Below are positions 27,378 through 37,425 of a stretch of 38,094 bases of DNA, piece after piece. Made by a program: the position numbers and the translations under genes. Origin of the DNA: Magnetospirillum sp. (GTDB taxonomy: Bacteria > Pseudomonadota > Alphaproteobacteria > Rhodospirillales > Magnetospirillaceae); contig JACQAD010000173.1 in the NCBI GenBank assembly GCA_016195125.1, positions 1 to 38,094 of the forward strand, given 5' to 3'. Under the pieces are notes generated by a model, which was given only the letters and a program-made list of their open reading frames with translations, did no database searches and was not told the DNA's origin. Within the stretch, counting starts at the first letter, position 1; each line of letters opens with the position of its first letter.

Positions 27378-28637
27378 ATGTCCTCATCCTCTACCCTCGC
27401 CACCGCCGCGGCCGTCGCCAACCAGCGTCGCCGCCGGCGTATCAACGAAAGTCTGGCCGGGCCGATGATTCGGATCATGACCGGGTTGGTGCCGGATCTG
27501 GCGGTGCTGCCCAGGGGACGGGAGTTCGAGATGATCCTGGCCGACTGGCAAAGCCTGCATTCCTGCTTCCAGGCCTTTCGCGCCCATCGTGACCTGTTCC
27601 GGCCCATTCTGCTGGATCGCAACCTGGTGCCGGTGGACAGCGACAATACGCCGCTGGAATGTGGCCGGACCATCAATCAGGTGGTGGCCATGATCGTACG
27701 CTCGGCGGCCAAGCGGCATTTCCGCCAGCGTCTCAATCCGCCCGCTCCCTGGACCGGGCGCTCGGGCTCGCGCTTCGACCGGCCCGAGGGATTGGGATGG
27801 GGCGGCATGACCCAATGGCTGGCGGGGCGGACCCAGGCGCATCGCCGCGCGCGTCTTGCCTCCCGGTCCTCGCCCGCCGACCTGCTTTACTCGTCCATTC
27901 ACCGCTACCTGCTGCACGATTGGCAAGTGCCCATCATTCCGCAATACGCCCGCATGAGCCCGCCGGAAGTCCTGGCCCTGGGGGCGCGCATTCTCGACTT
28001 CCGTGATCCGGCGCAATTGGCGGCTTGGCTGGATGGGGGCCAGGATTACCGGCTGTTGCCCGGCGACGAGGCCGAGGCCGCACCGCTACGGGCCGAGCCC
28101 CTGCCTGCGCCCGAGCCCCTGCCTGCGCCCGAGCCCATGCCCGCCGTGCCCCCGGAAGCGGTGGTCGGCAGCGCCTCGCTGCCCAGCGCTCCCCTGTTCG
28201 ATGCCCCCCTGTTCGATGCCCCCCTGTTCGATGAACGCCCCCGTGTGGACAAGCTGCTGTCCTTGGACGGCCGCCTGATCCGCATGGAGACCATGGTGTC
28301 GATCCTGGTCCGCCCCGAGATCAAGGATGCCCTCGGCCGCCCCAGCCTCGAGGAGTTGCGCCGCGCCAGCCGGGCCCTGGCCACGACCGGCGCCGGAACC
28401 GTGCGGCGCCTGACGGTGGATTTCGGCCTGTCGTCGGAACAGATGGCGGCGATGTTGACCAAGTCGGCCTTGTTGCTGCCCGCTCCCGTCTTCGAGCGCC
28501 TGTTCGGCCGCAAGAGCGAATTGGTGGTGATGCTGGCCCTGATCGAGAAGGCCAGGCGGGCCGGCCTTGGCCCCGACAGTTCGCCCCTCGCATTCGCGGC
28601 TTTCGCGGAAGATCTGTTCGGGCGCTTCGTGCGCTGA
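27378..28637 (+). CDS. Hypothetical protein (about 419 aa) with short tandem repeats in a Pro/Ala-rich linker
   Basis: ATG at 27378 with upstream GGAG; linker LPAPEPLPAPEPMPAVPPE and SAPLFDAPLFDAPLFDE; conserved-looking helical C-terminal region. Confidence 0.7.
   Translation: MSSSSTLATAAAVANQRRRRRINESLAGPMIRIMTGLVPDLAVLPRGREFEMILADWQSLHSCFQAFRAHRDLFRPILLDRNLVPVDSDNTPLECGRTINQVVAMIVRSAAKRHFRQRLNPPAPWTGRSGSRFDRPEGLGWGGMTQWLAGRTQAHRRARLASRSSPADLLYSSIHRYLLHDWQVPIIPQYARMSPPEVLALGARILDFRDPAQLAAWLDGGQDYRLLPGDEAEAAPLRAEPLPAPEPLPAPEPMPAVPPEAVVGSASLPSAPLFDAPLFDAPLFDERPRVDKLLSLDGRLIRMETMVSILVRPEIKDALGRPSLEELRRASRALATTGAGTVRRLTVDFGLSSEQMAAMLTKSALLLPAPVFERLFGRKSELVVMLALIEKARRAGLGPDSSPLAFAAFAEDLFGRFVR
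28095..28145 (+). repeat. Short tandem repeat, 18-bp unit GAGCCCCTGCCTGCGCCC (2 exact copies plus a diverged partial)
   Basis: Read directly: 28095-28112, 28113-28130, then GAGCCCATGCCCGCC. Confidence 0.85.
28191..28232 (+). repeat. Short tandem repeat, 15-bp unit GCCCCCCTGTTCGAT (about 2.8 copies)
   Basis: CCCCTGTTCGAT-GCC-CCCCTGTTCGAT-GCC-CCCCTGTTCGAT, encoding PLFDAPLFDAPLFD. Confidence 0.85.
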
Positions 28638-28642
28638 CGAAA

Positions 28643-28672
28643 AAGGCCCCGGCGGTTTCCCGCCGGGGCCTT
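28643..28672. terminator. Bidirectional rho-independent-type terminator between convergent genes
   Basis: AAGGCCCCGGCGG-TTTC-CCGCCGGGGCCTT, 13-bp perfect stem with A/T flanks. Confidence 0.8.
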
Positions 28673-28698
28673 CCCGATCGTCAGAACCGTGCCGAAGC

Positions 28699-29772
<1,074 letters not shown>

Positions 29773-30288
29773 CTAAATCGGATTCGGTCCGCGCGCAATG
29801 GCGACGACGCCGGTCCGCGAAACATCGGCGAGGCCCAGCGGCTCCATCAGCTTGATGAAGGCGTCCACCTTCTCGGTGGCGCCGACCACTTCGAACACGA
29901 ACGATTCGTTGGTGGAGTCGATGGCGCGGGCCCGGAAGATGTCGGCGATACGCAAGGATTCCACCCGCTTGTCGCCGGTGGCGGTCACCTTGACCAGGGC
30001 CAGTTCGCGGGCCACATGGGGGCCTTCGATGGTCAGGTCATGGACCTTGTGCACCGGCACCAGGCGACGCAGCTGATTCTTGATCTGCTCGATGATCATG
30101 GCGGTGCCGCTGGTCACGATGGTAATGCGCGACAGCTTCTCGCCGGCATCGACCTCGGCCACGGTCAGGCTTTCGATGTTATAGCCCCGGCCCGAAAACA
30201 GGCCGATGACCCGGGCCAGCACGCCGGATTCGTTGTCCACCAGGACGGCGACGGTGTGGCGGTTGACTTCTTCCATGGGCTTGCTCAC
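29773..30288 (-). CDS. ilvN: Acetolactate synthase small (regulatory) subunit
   Basis: HTVAVLVDNESGVLARVIGLFSGRGYNIESLTVAEVD. Confidence 0.96.
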   Translation of the reverse strand: MSKPMEEVNRHTVAVLVDNESGVLARVIGLFSGRGYNIESLTVAEVDAGEKLSRITIVTSGTAMIIEQIKNQLRRLVPVHKVHDLTIEGPHVARELALVKVTATGDKRVESLRIADIFRARAIDSTNESFVFEVVGATEKVDAFIKLMEPLGLADVSRTGVVAIARGPNPI

Positions 30289-30300
30289 GTCCGTTCCCCC

Positions 30301-32067
30301 TTACACCAGAACCATGCCGTCTTGCTCCGAGCCCGGCTTGTCGCGCCCCTTGTCCTCCGGGCCCAGCACCATCTCGTTATGGGCCATGCCGGGCATGATC
30401 ATGGGGAAGACGTTCTCCGAGGCATCGGTGCGCATCTCGACGATGACCGGGCGGTCCACCGCCATCATCTCCTTGATGACGCCATCGACCTCCTCGGGCT
30501 TTTCGGCGCGCAGGCCGACGGCGCCGAAGGCCTCGGCCAGCTTGACGAAATCGGGATGGTGGATCATGTGGCTTTCCGAGTAGCGGCCGCCATGGATCAG
30601 CTCCTGCCACTGGCGGACCATGCCCAGATACTGGTTGTTGAGAATGACGATCTTCACCGGCAGGCGATGCTGCACCAGGGTGGCCATCTCCTGGATGTTC
30701 ATCTGGATCGAGGCCTCGCCGGCGATATTGACCACCAGGGCGTCGGGATGGGCCATCTGCACGCCCATGGCCGAGGGCAGGCCGTAACCCATGGTGCCCA
30801 ACCCGCCCGAGGTCAGCCAGTGATGGGGCAGGTCGAACTTCAGATACTGGGCCGCCCACATCTGATGCTGGCCCACTTCGGTGCAGAAATAGGGGTTGCG
30901 GTGCCGGGTCAGTTCGTAGAGGCGCTGCACGGCGTATTGCGGCTTGATGATCTTGTTGGAATTCTCGAAGGCCAGGCAATCGGTGGCGCGCCACTGGTCG
31001 ATCTGAGCCCACCACGCCTTCAGCGCCTTATCATCGACGCGGCATTGCTTGGCCTTCCACACCTTGATCATGTCCTCGAGGACATGGGCGCAATCGCCGA
31101 CGATGGCCAGATCCACGGCCACGTTCTTGTTGATGGAGCTGGGATCGATGTCCACATGGATCTTCTTGGAATCCGGCGAGAAGCCGTCCAGCTTGCCGGT
31201 GACGCGGTCGTCGAAGCGGGCGCCGATATTGATCATCAGGTCGCAGCCATGCATGGCCATATTGGCTTCGACCGTGCCGTGCATGCCCAACATGCCCAGG
31301 AACAGCGGGTCCGAACCGGGAATGGCGCCCAGGCCCATCAGGGTGAGCGTGCAGGGATAGCCGGTCATGCGCACGAACTGGGTCATGAGCTGACAGGCCG
31401 CCGGGCCGGAATTGACCACGCCGCCGCCCACGTAGAAGATCGGCCGCTTGGCGTGGGCGATCATCTCGACCGCCTTCTCGATGGCCTTCAGGTCGCCCTT
31501 GACCTGGGGCTTGTACTTGGACTTGACCTTGGAGGGCGTCTGGTACTCGCCCTTGGCCTGGACCACGTCCTTGGGCAGGTCCACCAGGACCGGGCCGGGG
31601 CGGCCCGAGCGGGCCACATGGAAGGCCTCGTGGACGATGCGGGCCAGGTCGTTGACGTCCTTGACCAGATAATTGTGCTTGGTGCACGGCCGGGTGATGC
31701 CGGTGATGTCGGCTTCCTGGAAGGCGTCGTTGCCGATCAGATGGGTGGGCACCTGCCCGGTCAGGCAGACCAGCGGCACCGAATCGCATTGGGCGTCGGC
31801 CAGGCCGGTCACCGCATTGGTGGCGCCGGGGCCCGAGGTCACCAGGACGCAGCCGACCTTGCCGGTGGAGCGGGCATAGCCCTCGGCGGCATGGACCGCC
31901 GCCTGTTCGTGCCGGACCAGGACGTGACGCAGGCGGTTCTGCTTGAACAGCTCGTCATAGATGGGCAGTACGGCGCCGCCGGGATATCCGAAAATGACCT
32001 CTACGCCCTGATCGACCAGGGCCTTGAGGAGGATTTCCGCTCCGGTCAACGTATCGTGATGCACCAT
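30301..32067 (-). CDS. ilvB: Acetolactate synthase large subunit
   Basis: GAEILLKALVDQGVEVIFGYPGGAVLPIYDEL; GPGATNAVTGLADAQCDSVPLV; ThDP motif region GEASIQMNIQEMATLVQHRLPVKIVILNNQ. Confidence 0.97.
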   Translation of the reverse strand: MVHHDTLTGAEILLKALVDQGVEVIFGYPGGAVLPIYDELFKQNRLRHVLVRHEQAAVHAAEGYARSTGKVGCVLVTSGPGATNAVTGLADAQCDSVPLVCLTGQVPTHLIGNDAFQEADITGITRPCTKHNYLVKDVNDLARIVHEAFHVARSGRPGPVLVDLPKDVVQAKGEYQTPSKVKSKYKPQVKGDLKAIEKAVEMIAHAKRPIFYVGGGVVNSGPAACQLMTQFVRMTGYPCTLTLMGLGAIPGSDPLFLGMLGMHGTVEANMAMHGCDLMINIGARFDDRVTGKLDGFSPDSKKIHVDIDPSSINKNVAVDLAIVGDCAHVLEDMIKVWKAKQCRVDDKALKAWWAQIDQWRATDCLAFENSNKIIKPQYAVQRLYELTRHRNPYFCTEVGQHQMWAAQYLKFDLPHHWLTSGGLGTMGYGLPSAMGVQMAHPDALVVNIAGEASIQMNIQEMATLVQHRLPVKIVILNNQYLGMVRQWQELIHGGRYSESHMIHHPDFVKLAEAFGAVGLRAEKPEEVDGVIKEMMAVDRPVIVEMRTDASENVFPMIMPGMAHNEMVLGPEDKGRDKPGSEQDGMVLV

Positions 32068-32095
32068 CTCAGCACCTTAAGCTTATGTCGTTGTC

Positions 32096-32115
32096 GCCCG
32101 CGAAAAGCGGCGGGC
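32096..32115. other. Hairpin in the miaA-ilvB intergenic region
   Basis: GCCCGC-gaaaagcg-GCGGGC inverted repeat. Confidence 0.35.
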
Positions 32116-32162
32116 ACGCAAGGAATCGCGCTGCTGCACTGCGGCGCGGGGGCACAACCTAT

Positions 32163-32180
32163 CCCCATGTCCTCATGGGG
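32163..32180. other. Hairpin with the miaA stop codon in its loop
   Basis: CCCCATG-TCCT-CATGGGG; the miaA stop TGA (plus-strand TCA, 32173-32175) begins in the loop. Confidence 0.4.
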
Positions 32181-33105
32181 TCAAGAGGTGTTGGCGAATT
32201 TTCAGAAAGATTGTGGCTATTAAACTTTCCGAAAGTTGCTCGGAAGCTACCATCGACGCATTCAATTGATGGCGGAACCAGGTGAGCTGGCGCTTGGCGT
32301 AGTTGCGGGTGGATTGGCGGGCCGCGGCGATCGCCTCCTGCTCTCCCATCTCGCCGCGCAGAAGGGCGGCCAGTTCCCGCAATCCCAGGGCCTTGGAGAT
32401 CGGCAGGTCGGGCGCGTGGCTCTGGGCCTCGAAGGCGCGGACTTCATCGAGGGCGCCGGCCGCCATCATGGCGCCGAAGCGTCCGTCACAGGCGGCGTAA
32501 AGCCGGGCCCGCTCGGGCAGCAGGGTGATGGAGAACCAGTTGGCGGCGACGGCGCCCTGGCGCGCGTCCTCCTGCCAAAGGGCCAGGGAGCGTCCGGTGG
32601 CTTCGATCACTTCCCAGGCGCGGGCCATGCGCTGGGAATCGCCCACTTGCAGGCGTCTTGCCATCTCGGAATCGCGCTGGGCCAGCCGGGCATGAAAGGC
32701 CTCGTTGCCCATCTCGGCCAGCTTGGCGCGGGCCTCGGCACGGACGGAATCGGGAATCTCGGGAATGGGCGACAGCCCCTCCATCACCGAGCGCAGGTAA
32801 AGCCCGGTGCCGCCGGTGAGAATGGGCAGCTTGCCCTCGGCCCAGGCCGCCCGCATCGCGGCCGCCGCCATCTCGCTCCACCGCGCCGCCGAGCACAGTT
32901 CGCCGGGCGCCAGGACGGCATAGAGACGATGGGGCACGGCGGCCTCGTCGGCGGGCGACGGTTGGGCGGTCAGGATCGGCAGGCAATCATAGACCTGCAT
33001 GGAATCCGCATTGATCACCACCCCGCCGAATTCGCGGGCTATCTTCAGCGCAAGCCCGGATTTGCCCGACGCGGTGGGACCGGCGATGACCAGGGCGGGC
33101 TTCAT
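32173..33105 (-). CDS. miaA: tRNA dimethylallyltransferase
   Basis: MKPALVIAGPTASGKSGLALKIAREFGGVVINADSMQVY; PILTGGTGLYLRSVMEGLSPIP; RQSTRNYAKRQLTWFRHQ. Confidence 0.97.
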   Translation of the reverse strand: MKPALVIAGPTASGKSGLALKIAREFGGVVINADSMQVYDCLPILTAQPSPADEAAVPHRLYAVLAPGELCSAARWSEMAAAAMRAAWAEGKLPILTGGTGLYLRSVMEGLSPIPEIPDSVRAEARAKLAEMGNEAFHARLAQRDSEMARRLQVGDSQRMARAWEVIEATGRSLALWQEDARQGAVAANWFSITLLPERARLYAACDGRFGAMMAAGALDEVRAFEAQSHAPDLPISKALGLRELAALLRGEMGEQEAIAAARQSTRNYAKRQLTWFRHQLNASMVASEQLSESLIATIFLKIRQHLLTP

Positions 33106-34226
33106 GGCGACTTCCACCCCCGCGCCAACCTCCACCCCACCAGGGCGAACGCCATCGACCACAGGGTCATGGCGGCGGGGATCAGCACTTCCGGGGCCAG
33201 GGGGGCGGCGATGCGCAGATCGGCGGCGCCCACCAGCAGCACGGCGGCGAGGATGGCGGTGCGCGGCCAGCCGGCATCCTGGCGGCGCTCGCGGATGGTG
33301 TCGATGCGCAGCATCATGGTGGCGGTCACCACGCCCATGCCGCCGATGGTGGCCAGATGCAGGGCGTCGGTGCCGGGGCCGATCCCCAGCAGGTCGCTGG
33401 CCGTGGCGGCGATCAGGCCCACCGCCAGCAGGGAATATCCCACCTGAAGGGGGCCGAGCGAAGCGTCGCCGAGCGCCAGCTTGGGCCGCCAGCGGGCTTG
33501 GCGCATCAGCCCGGCCACGCCTGCCACCACCAGGGCGCCGAACGGGGGCAGGGCCAGGGCATCGCTCAGGATCTGCGCCGCCATGCCTGCCACCACCACC
33601 GCCTCCAGCCAAGGGCGGTTGCGGTCGAACAATTCCCGGGCATCCTCCTGGCGTACCAGTCCGGCCATGCCGGCGGGAATGACCCTTCCGCCCATGACCA
33701 GGATCATCAGCGCCACCAGGTCGAAGGCGGTGAGCACGCCGCGGCGCTCGCCCGCTTCCAGCAGGCCCAGGCGCCCGGCCTGATACAATCCCTCGGCCAG
33801 GGCGAAGGCGGCGATGGTTGGCGCGAACACCATGTTGTGGCCCCATTTGGCGGCCTTCAGGAACGGCCAGCCGCCGAGGACGAACAGGGTGATGGGATAG
33901 GCCAGCGCCAGGACCAGTCCGGCCCAACCTCCGATCCCCGTCCAGGCGCCGATGCGCGCCGCCAGCCATGCCGCCAGGGCGAAGGCCAGCCGGGCGTGGC
34001 TGATCTTGGTGAAGAGATAGCCGCCCAGCACCGCTCCGGCGAAGCCCAGCAGCATTTCGTGGGCGTGGCGTGCCACCGGGTCGCAGCCGGAGCAGCCGGG
34101 CAGCAAGCCGGCCCATTCCGCCACCCACAGGGGCACGGACAGCGCCGCATACAGGCAGGCCGCCAGGAAGAACGGCCGATGGGCCTTGGGAAAGCGGCCG
34201 GAGCGGGAGAGGGGTAAGGGGGGCAC
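33102..34226 (-). CDS. NnrS family membrane protein
   Basis: HRPFFLAACLYAALSVPLWVAEW; HAHEMLLGFAGAVLGGYLFT; KWGHNMVFAP; VMGGRVIPAGMAG; LHLATIGGMGVVTATMMLR. Confidence 0.85.
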   Translation of the reverse strand: MPPLPLSRSGRFPKAHRPFFLAACLYAALSVPLWVAEWAGLLPGCSGCDPVARHAHEMLLGFAGAVLGGYLFTKISHARLAFALAAWLAARIGAWTGIGGWAGLVLALAYPITLFVLGGWPFLKAAKWGHNMVFAPTIAAFALAEGLYQAGRLGLLEAGERRGVLTAFDLVALMILVMGGRVIPAGMAGLVRQEDARELFDRNRPWLEAVVVAGMAAQILSDALALPPFGALVVAGVAGLMRQARWRPKLALGDASLGPLQVGYSLLAVGLIAATASDLLGIGPGTDALHLATIGGMGVVTATMMLRIDTIRERRQDAGWPRTAILAAVLLVGAADLRIAAPLAPEVLIPAAMTLWSMAFALVGWRLARGWKSP

Positions 34227-34227
34227 G

Positions 34228-35484
34228 CTACCGCCAGTCCAGGGGATAGCTGACCAGCCCGTCGGCCAGCTTGGGCTCGAACCAGGTGGATTTGGGCGGC
34301 ATCACCTGATTGGACTCGGCCACCGCCACCAGATCTTCCATGCCGGTGGGGAACAGGGCGAAGGCGGCGGCCATCTCACCGGAATCGACGCGACGCTCCA
34401 ACTCGCCCAGGCCGCGCTTGCCGCCGACGAAATCGATGCGCTTGTCCTTTCTCAGATCCCTGATTCCGAGGATCGGTCCCAGCAGCCGGTCGGACAGCAG
34501 GCTGACGTCGAGGCGCGCCACCGGATCGGCGGGAGGCGGATTCTTGAGACCGAGGCGGTACCATTGGTCCTTGAGGTAGAGTCCGAACTCACCGGGCCGG
34601 GCCGGACGCGCCGGCTCCGCCACCGGCTCGACGGCGAAGTCGGCCTCCAGCGCTTTCAGGAAGGCGGCGGAGTCGAGGCCGTTGAGATCGGTGACCACGC
34701 GGTTGTAGTCGAAAATCTTCATCTCGGTGATGGGGAAGGTTACCACCAGGAAGGATTCATGGGCGGAATCGCTGTCGGCACCGCGCCGCCGGGCGGCGGC
34801 CACCCGCGAGGCGGCGGCGGAGCGGTGGTGGCCATCGGCGATGTAGAGTGCCGGCATGGCCTCGAAGGATTGGATGATCGTCTTGATCTGGGCTTCGTCG
34901 TCCATCACCCACAAGGTGTGAGTGATGGCGTCGGCGGCGGTGACGCCATAGACCGGGGGGCGGGCGGTGACCTGGGCGAGGATTGCGTCCAGCTCCGCCG
35001 TGGAGCGATGGGCCAGCAGCACCGGCCCGGTCTGGGCGTTGCACGCGTCGATCTGGCGGACGCGGTCATCTTCCTTGTCGGGCCGGGTGAATTCGTGCTT
35101 GCGGATGCGGTTGGCATCATAGGCCGCCACCGAGCCGCCGCCGACGATGCCGGTCTGCACATGGAGGCCCATCTGCAGGCGGTAGACGTAGAAGCAGGGT
35201 CTGGCATCCCTGACCAGCACACCGGCATGGATCATGGTCCGCAGATTTTCGGCGGCCTTGGCGTAGACTTCGGGGGAATAGACGTCGGTGCCCTCGGGCA
35301 GATCGATCTCGGGCTTGGAGACGTGCAGGAAGCTCAGCGGCTTGTCCGCCGCCATCACCCGGGCCTCCGCCGAGGACAGCACGTCGTAGGGCGGGGCGGC
35401 CACCTGGGCGGAATGGGCGGGGGTGGGGCGCAGACCGGGAAAGGGACGGAGCAGCGGCACGGACAATGGAGCCTCCCAGAACAT
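34228..35484 (-). CDS. DUF1015 family protein
   Basis: LLRPFPGLRPTPAHSAQVAAPPYDVLSSAEAR; ALYIADGHHRSAAASRVA. Confidence 0.9.
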   Translation of the reverse strand: MFWEAPLSVPLLRPFPGLRPTPAHSAQVAAPPYDVLSSAEARVMAADKPLSFLHVSKPEIDLPEGTDVYSPEVYAKAAENLRTMIHAGVLVRDARPCFYVYRLQMGLHVQTGIVGGGSVAAYDANRIRKHEFTRPDKEDDRVRQIDACNAQTGPVLLAHRSTAELDAILAQVTARPPVYGVTAADAITHTLWVMDDEAQIKTIIQSFEAMPALYIADGHHRSAAASRVAAARRRGADSDSAHESFLVVTFPITEMKIFDYNRVVTDLNGLDSAAFLKALEADFAVEPVAEPARPARPGEFGLYLKDQWYRLGLKNPPPADPVARLDVSLLSDRLLGPILGIRDLRKDKRIDFVGGKRGLGELERRVDSGEMAAAFALFPTGMEDLVAVAESNQVMPPKSTWFEPKLADGLVSYPLDWR

Positions 35485-35599
35485 GTCGTCACCTTCGGTT
35501 TAGTCCTCTCCCGCCGTCACGCCAAGGGCTTCCTGCTTGCCAATCCGCGTTGCGGTGCAGTAAACGGAACCGCCTTCGTCTTAGCCCCAAGGATGTGTG

Positions 35600-36496
35600 A
35601 TGGAAAACGTTCTGACCCTGATCGCCGGCCATGGCGGCGAAGGGCTCGATTCCTCGCTGGTGTTCGAGGTTCGCGGCGCGCTGCGCGCCCTGGGGGCCGA
35701 GGCCGGCGCCGCCTCGTGGCTGTCGGAGGGACACGCCTGCGACCTGGAATTCCAGGGGCTCGACCCCCGCCAGGCCGATCAGGTTGCCGCCCGTATCCTC
35801 GAAGGCTGGGACGTGGACGTGGTGGCCCAGAAGACCGAGGGGCGGCGCAAGCGCCTGCTGGTCGCCGACATGGATTCCACCATGGTCACCGGGGAGACCC
35901 TGGACGAGTTGGCCGACTTCGCCGGCCTCAAGAATCATATCGCCGCCATCACGGCGCGGGCCATGAATGGCGAGATCGGCTTCGAGGCGGCATTGCGCGA
36001 GCGGGTCGGCCTGCTCAAGGGCCTGTCGGCCGATTGCCTGCGGCAGACCTGGGAGCGTATCGAATTCACCCCCGGCGCCCACAAGCTGGTGCGGACCATG
36101 GTCAAGCACGGGGCCACCGCCGTGCTGGTCTCGGGCGGCTTCAAGTTCTTCACCTCCAAGGTGCGCGAGGCCTGCGGCTTTCACCGCGATATCGCCAACG
36201 AGCTGATCGTCGAGGATGGTCTACTGACCGGTCAGGTTGGAGACACCATCATCGGCCGCGAGGCCAAGCTGGCCACCCTGAACGCCTTTGCTGCCGAACT
36301 GGGCATCACCCCGGAACTGGCGGTGGCGGTGGGCGATGGCGCCAACGACCTGGACATGCTACGTGCCGCCGGCCTGGGCGTCGCCTTCCACGCCAAGCCG
36401 GTGGTGGCCGCCGAGGCCAGGGTGCGGGTCGATCACGGCGATCTGGTCACCCTGCTCTATGCCCAGGGCTATGCGGATGAGGAGATGGTGGAGTAG
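35600..36496 (+). CDS. serB: Phosphoserine phosphatase
   Basis: LLVADMDSTMVTGETLDELADFAGLK; AVLVSGGFKFFTSKVRE; AVGDGANDLDMLRAAGLGVAFHAKPVV. Confidence 0.95.
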   Translation: MENVLTLIAGHGGEGLDSSLVFEVRGALRALGAEAGAASWLSEGHACDLEFQGLDPRQADQVAARILEGWDVDVVAQKTEGRRKRLLVADMDSTMVTGETLDELADFAGLKNHIAAITARAMNGEIGFEAALRERVGLLKGLSADCLRQTWERIEFTPGAHKLVRTMVKHGATAVLVSGGFKFFTSKVREACGFHRDIANELIVEDGLLTGQVGDTIIGREAKLATLNAFAAELGITPELAVAVGDGANDLDMLRAAGLGVAFHAKPVVAAEARVRVDHGDLVTLLYAQGYADEEMVE

Positions 36497-36796
36497 CTAT
36501 CGGCCAGGATGTTCAATCAGCCCAGTTTCTGCCGCTTTATCCCAGATACCGGAGACTGTAACTATTTCACCGACAATCGCGTAAACCACCACGATGCGGC
36601 GCAAACCTGGAATATCTCTGCCACGTGGATACTCGGCACCCAGGCGCCCATCCTTGAGATTTATTCCGAGACGAGCGTCTCATTCAAGAAACTTGCGGAC
36701 AATTCCAAAGGTCTTTCCCAAAGCAGGAAGATGCCGCTCATTTTCCGCCACCCAGTCCTCGACCGAGGGATTTACCGAAACGATAAAGTCAGGCAT
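36497..36796 (-). pseudogene. Toxin-like ORF (RelE/ParE-fold-like C-terminus) interrupted by one in-frame TGA
   Basis: My minus-strand translation: MPDFIVSVNPSVEDWVAENERHLPALGKTFGIVRKFLE*DARLGINLKDGRLGAEYPRGRDIPGLRRIVVVYAIVGEIVTVSGIWDKAAETGLIEHPGR*; ATGCCTGA overlap with the antitoxin gene; TGA at 36682-36680. Confidence 0.65.
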
Positions 36797-37328
36797 GGGC
36801 TGCGAGCGTCTTTTCGATGGATTGGGCCGTTTCCATATCAGGCGGGCCAAGCCCGCTTTCTCGGATTAGCGATTCCTGCTCGCATAGGAAATAGGCCCGC
36901 ATATCAGCCTTCGAAATTGGCTTGGAGCTGACATCGCAATCGTACGCATCAAGCCAAGGCGTCTCGCGATGCGTCTTCTTCATCAATGCAACGCCTGACA
37001 TTTCGCCATAGCGGTCCCAAACCTGATCAATCAAAGAGATGATTTCGATTGAAATATCGCTGGTGAGTGGGGCCAAGTCGCGGGTAGGCAGAATCGCGCC
37101 GTCTCCAAACATCTTGAAGGCGTGGTAGATGGAGGGGACGACGGGGCCATATTTCCAGGCCTCGATTTCCTCGTCAAAAAGCGGCTTCCCCAAGACGGCA
37201 AGTGCCCAGCCCTGGGTGTAGTACAGCACTTTCTGAAGCTTTAAATTGGTGATGGAATCACCGGCTTCAGTGTTGATTTTTGAAAGGATGTAATCGGCGA
37301 TCTTGCGCGCGTCCATGGGCCTGCTCAT
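36789..37328 (-). CDS. Panacea / DUF4065 (SocA-like) antitoxin-domain protein
   Basis: DARKIADYILSKINTEAGDSITNLKLQKVLYYTQGWALAVLGKPLFDEEIEAWKYGPVVPSIYHAFK is characteristic of DUF4065. Confidence 0.88.
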   Translation of the reverse strand: MSRPMDARKIADYILSKINTEAGDSITNLKLQKVLYYTQGWALAVLGKPLFDEEIEAWKYGPVVPSIYHAFKMFGDGAILPTRDLAPLTSDISIEIISLIDQVWDRYGEMSGVALMKKTHRETPWLDAYDCDVSSKPISKADMRAYFLCEQESLIRESGLGPPDMETAQSIEKTLAAHA

Positions 37329-37381
37329 TGAGGGGGCACCCTACGATCTCTATCAATTTATGGAACAAACGAGAAACCGTC

Positions 37382-37416
37382 ACCCCCTCCCCCCGGCTAA
37401 GCCTTGGGGAGGGGGT
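37382..37416. repeat. Long inverted repeat / hairpin downstream of the Do-like protease gene
   Basis: ACCCCCTCCCC-cc-GGC-taa-GCC-tt-GGGGAGGGGGT, 11-bp outer and 3-bp inner stem. Confidence 0.65.
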
Positions 37417-37425
37417 AAATACCGC

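Noticed and set aside
28095-28232. Possible CRISPR-like repeats
   Set aside because: Short tandem coding repeats without spacers, in frame within an ORF
32068-32172. Possible ilvB leader peptide/attenuator
   Set aside because: Hairpins present, but I found no short ORF rich in Leu/Ile/Val codons
34186-36480. 764-aa plus-strand ORF
   Set aside because: Antisense to the DUF1015 gene and out-of-frame with serB; shadow ORF
36509-36931. 140-aa plus-strand ORF downstream of serB
   Set aside because: Antisense to the toxin-like frame and antitoxin 3' end; the minus-strand frame gives a more protein-like sequence and overlaps the antitoxin as an operon
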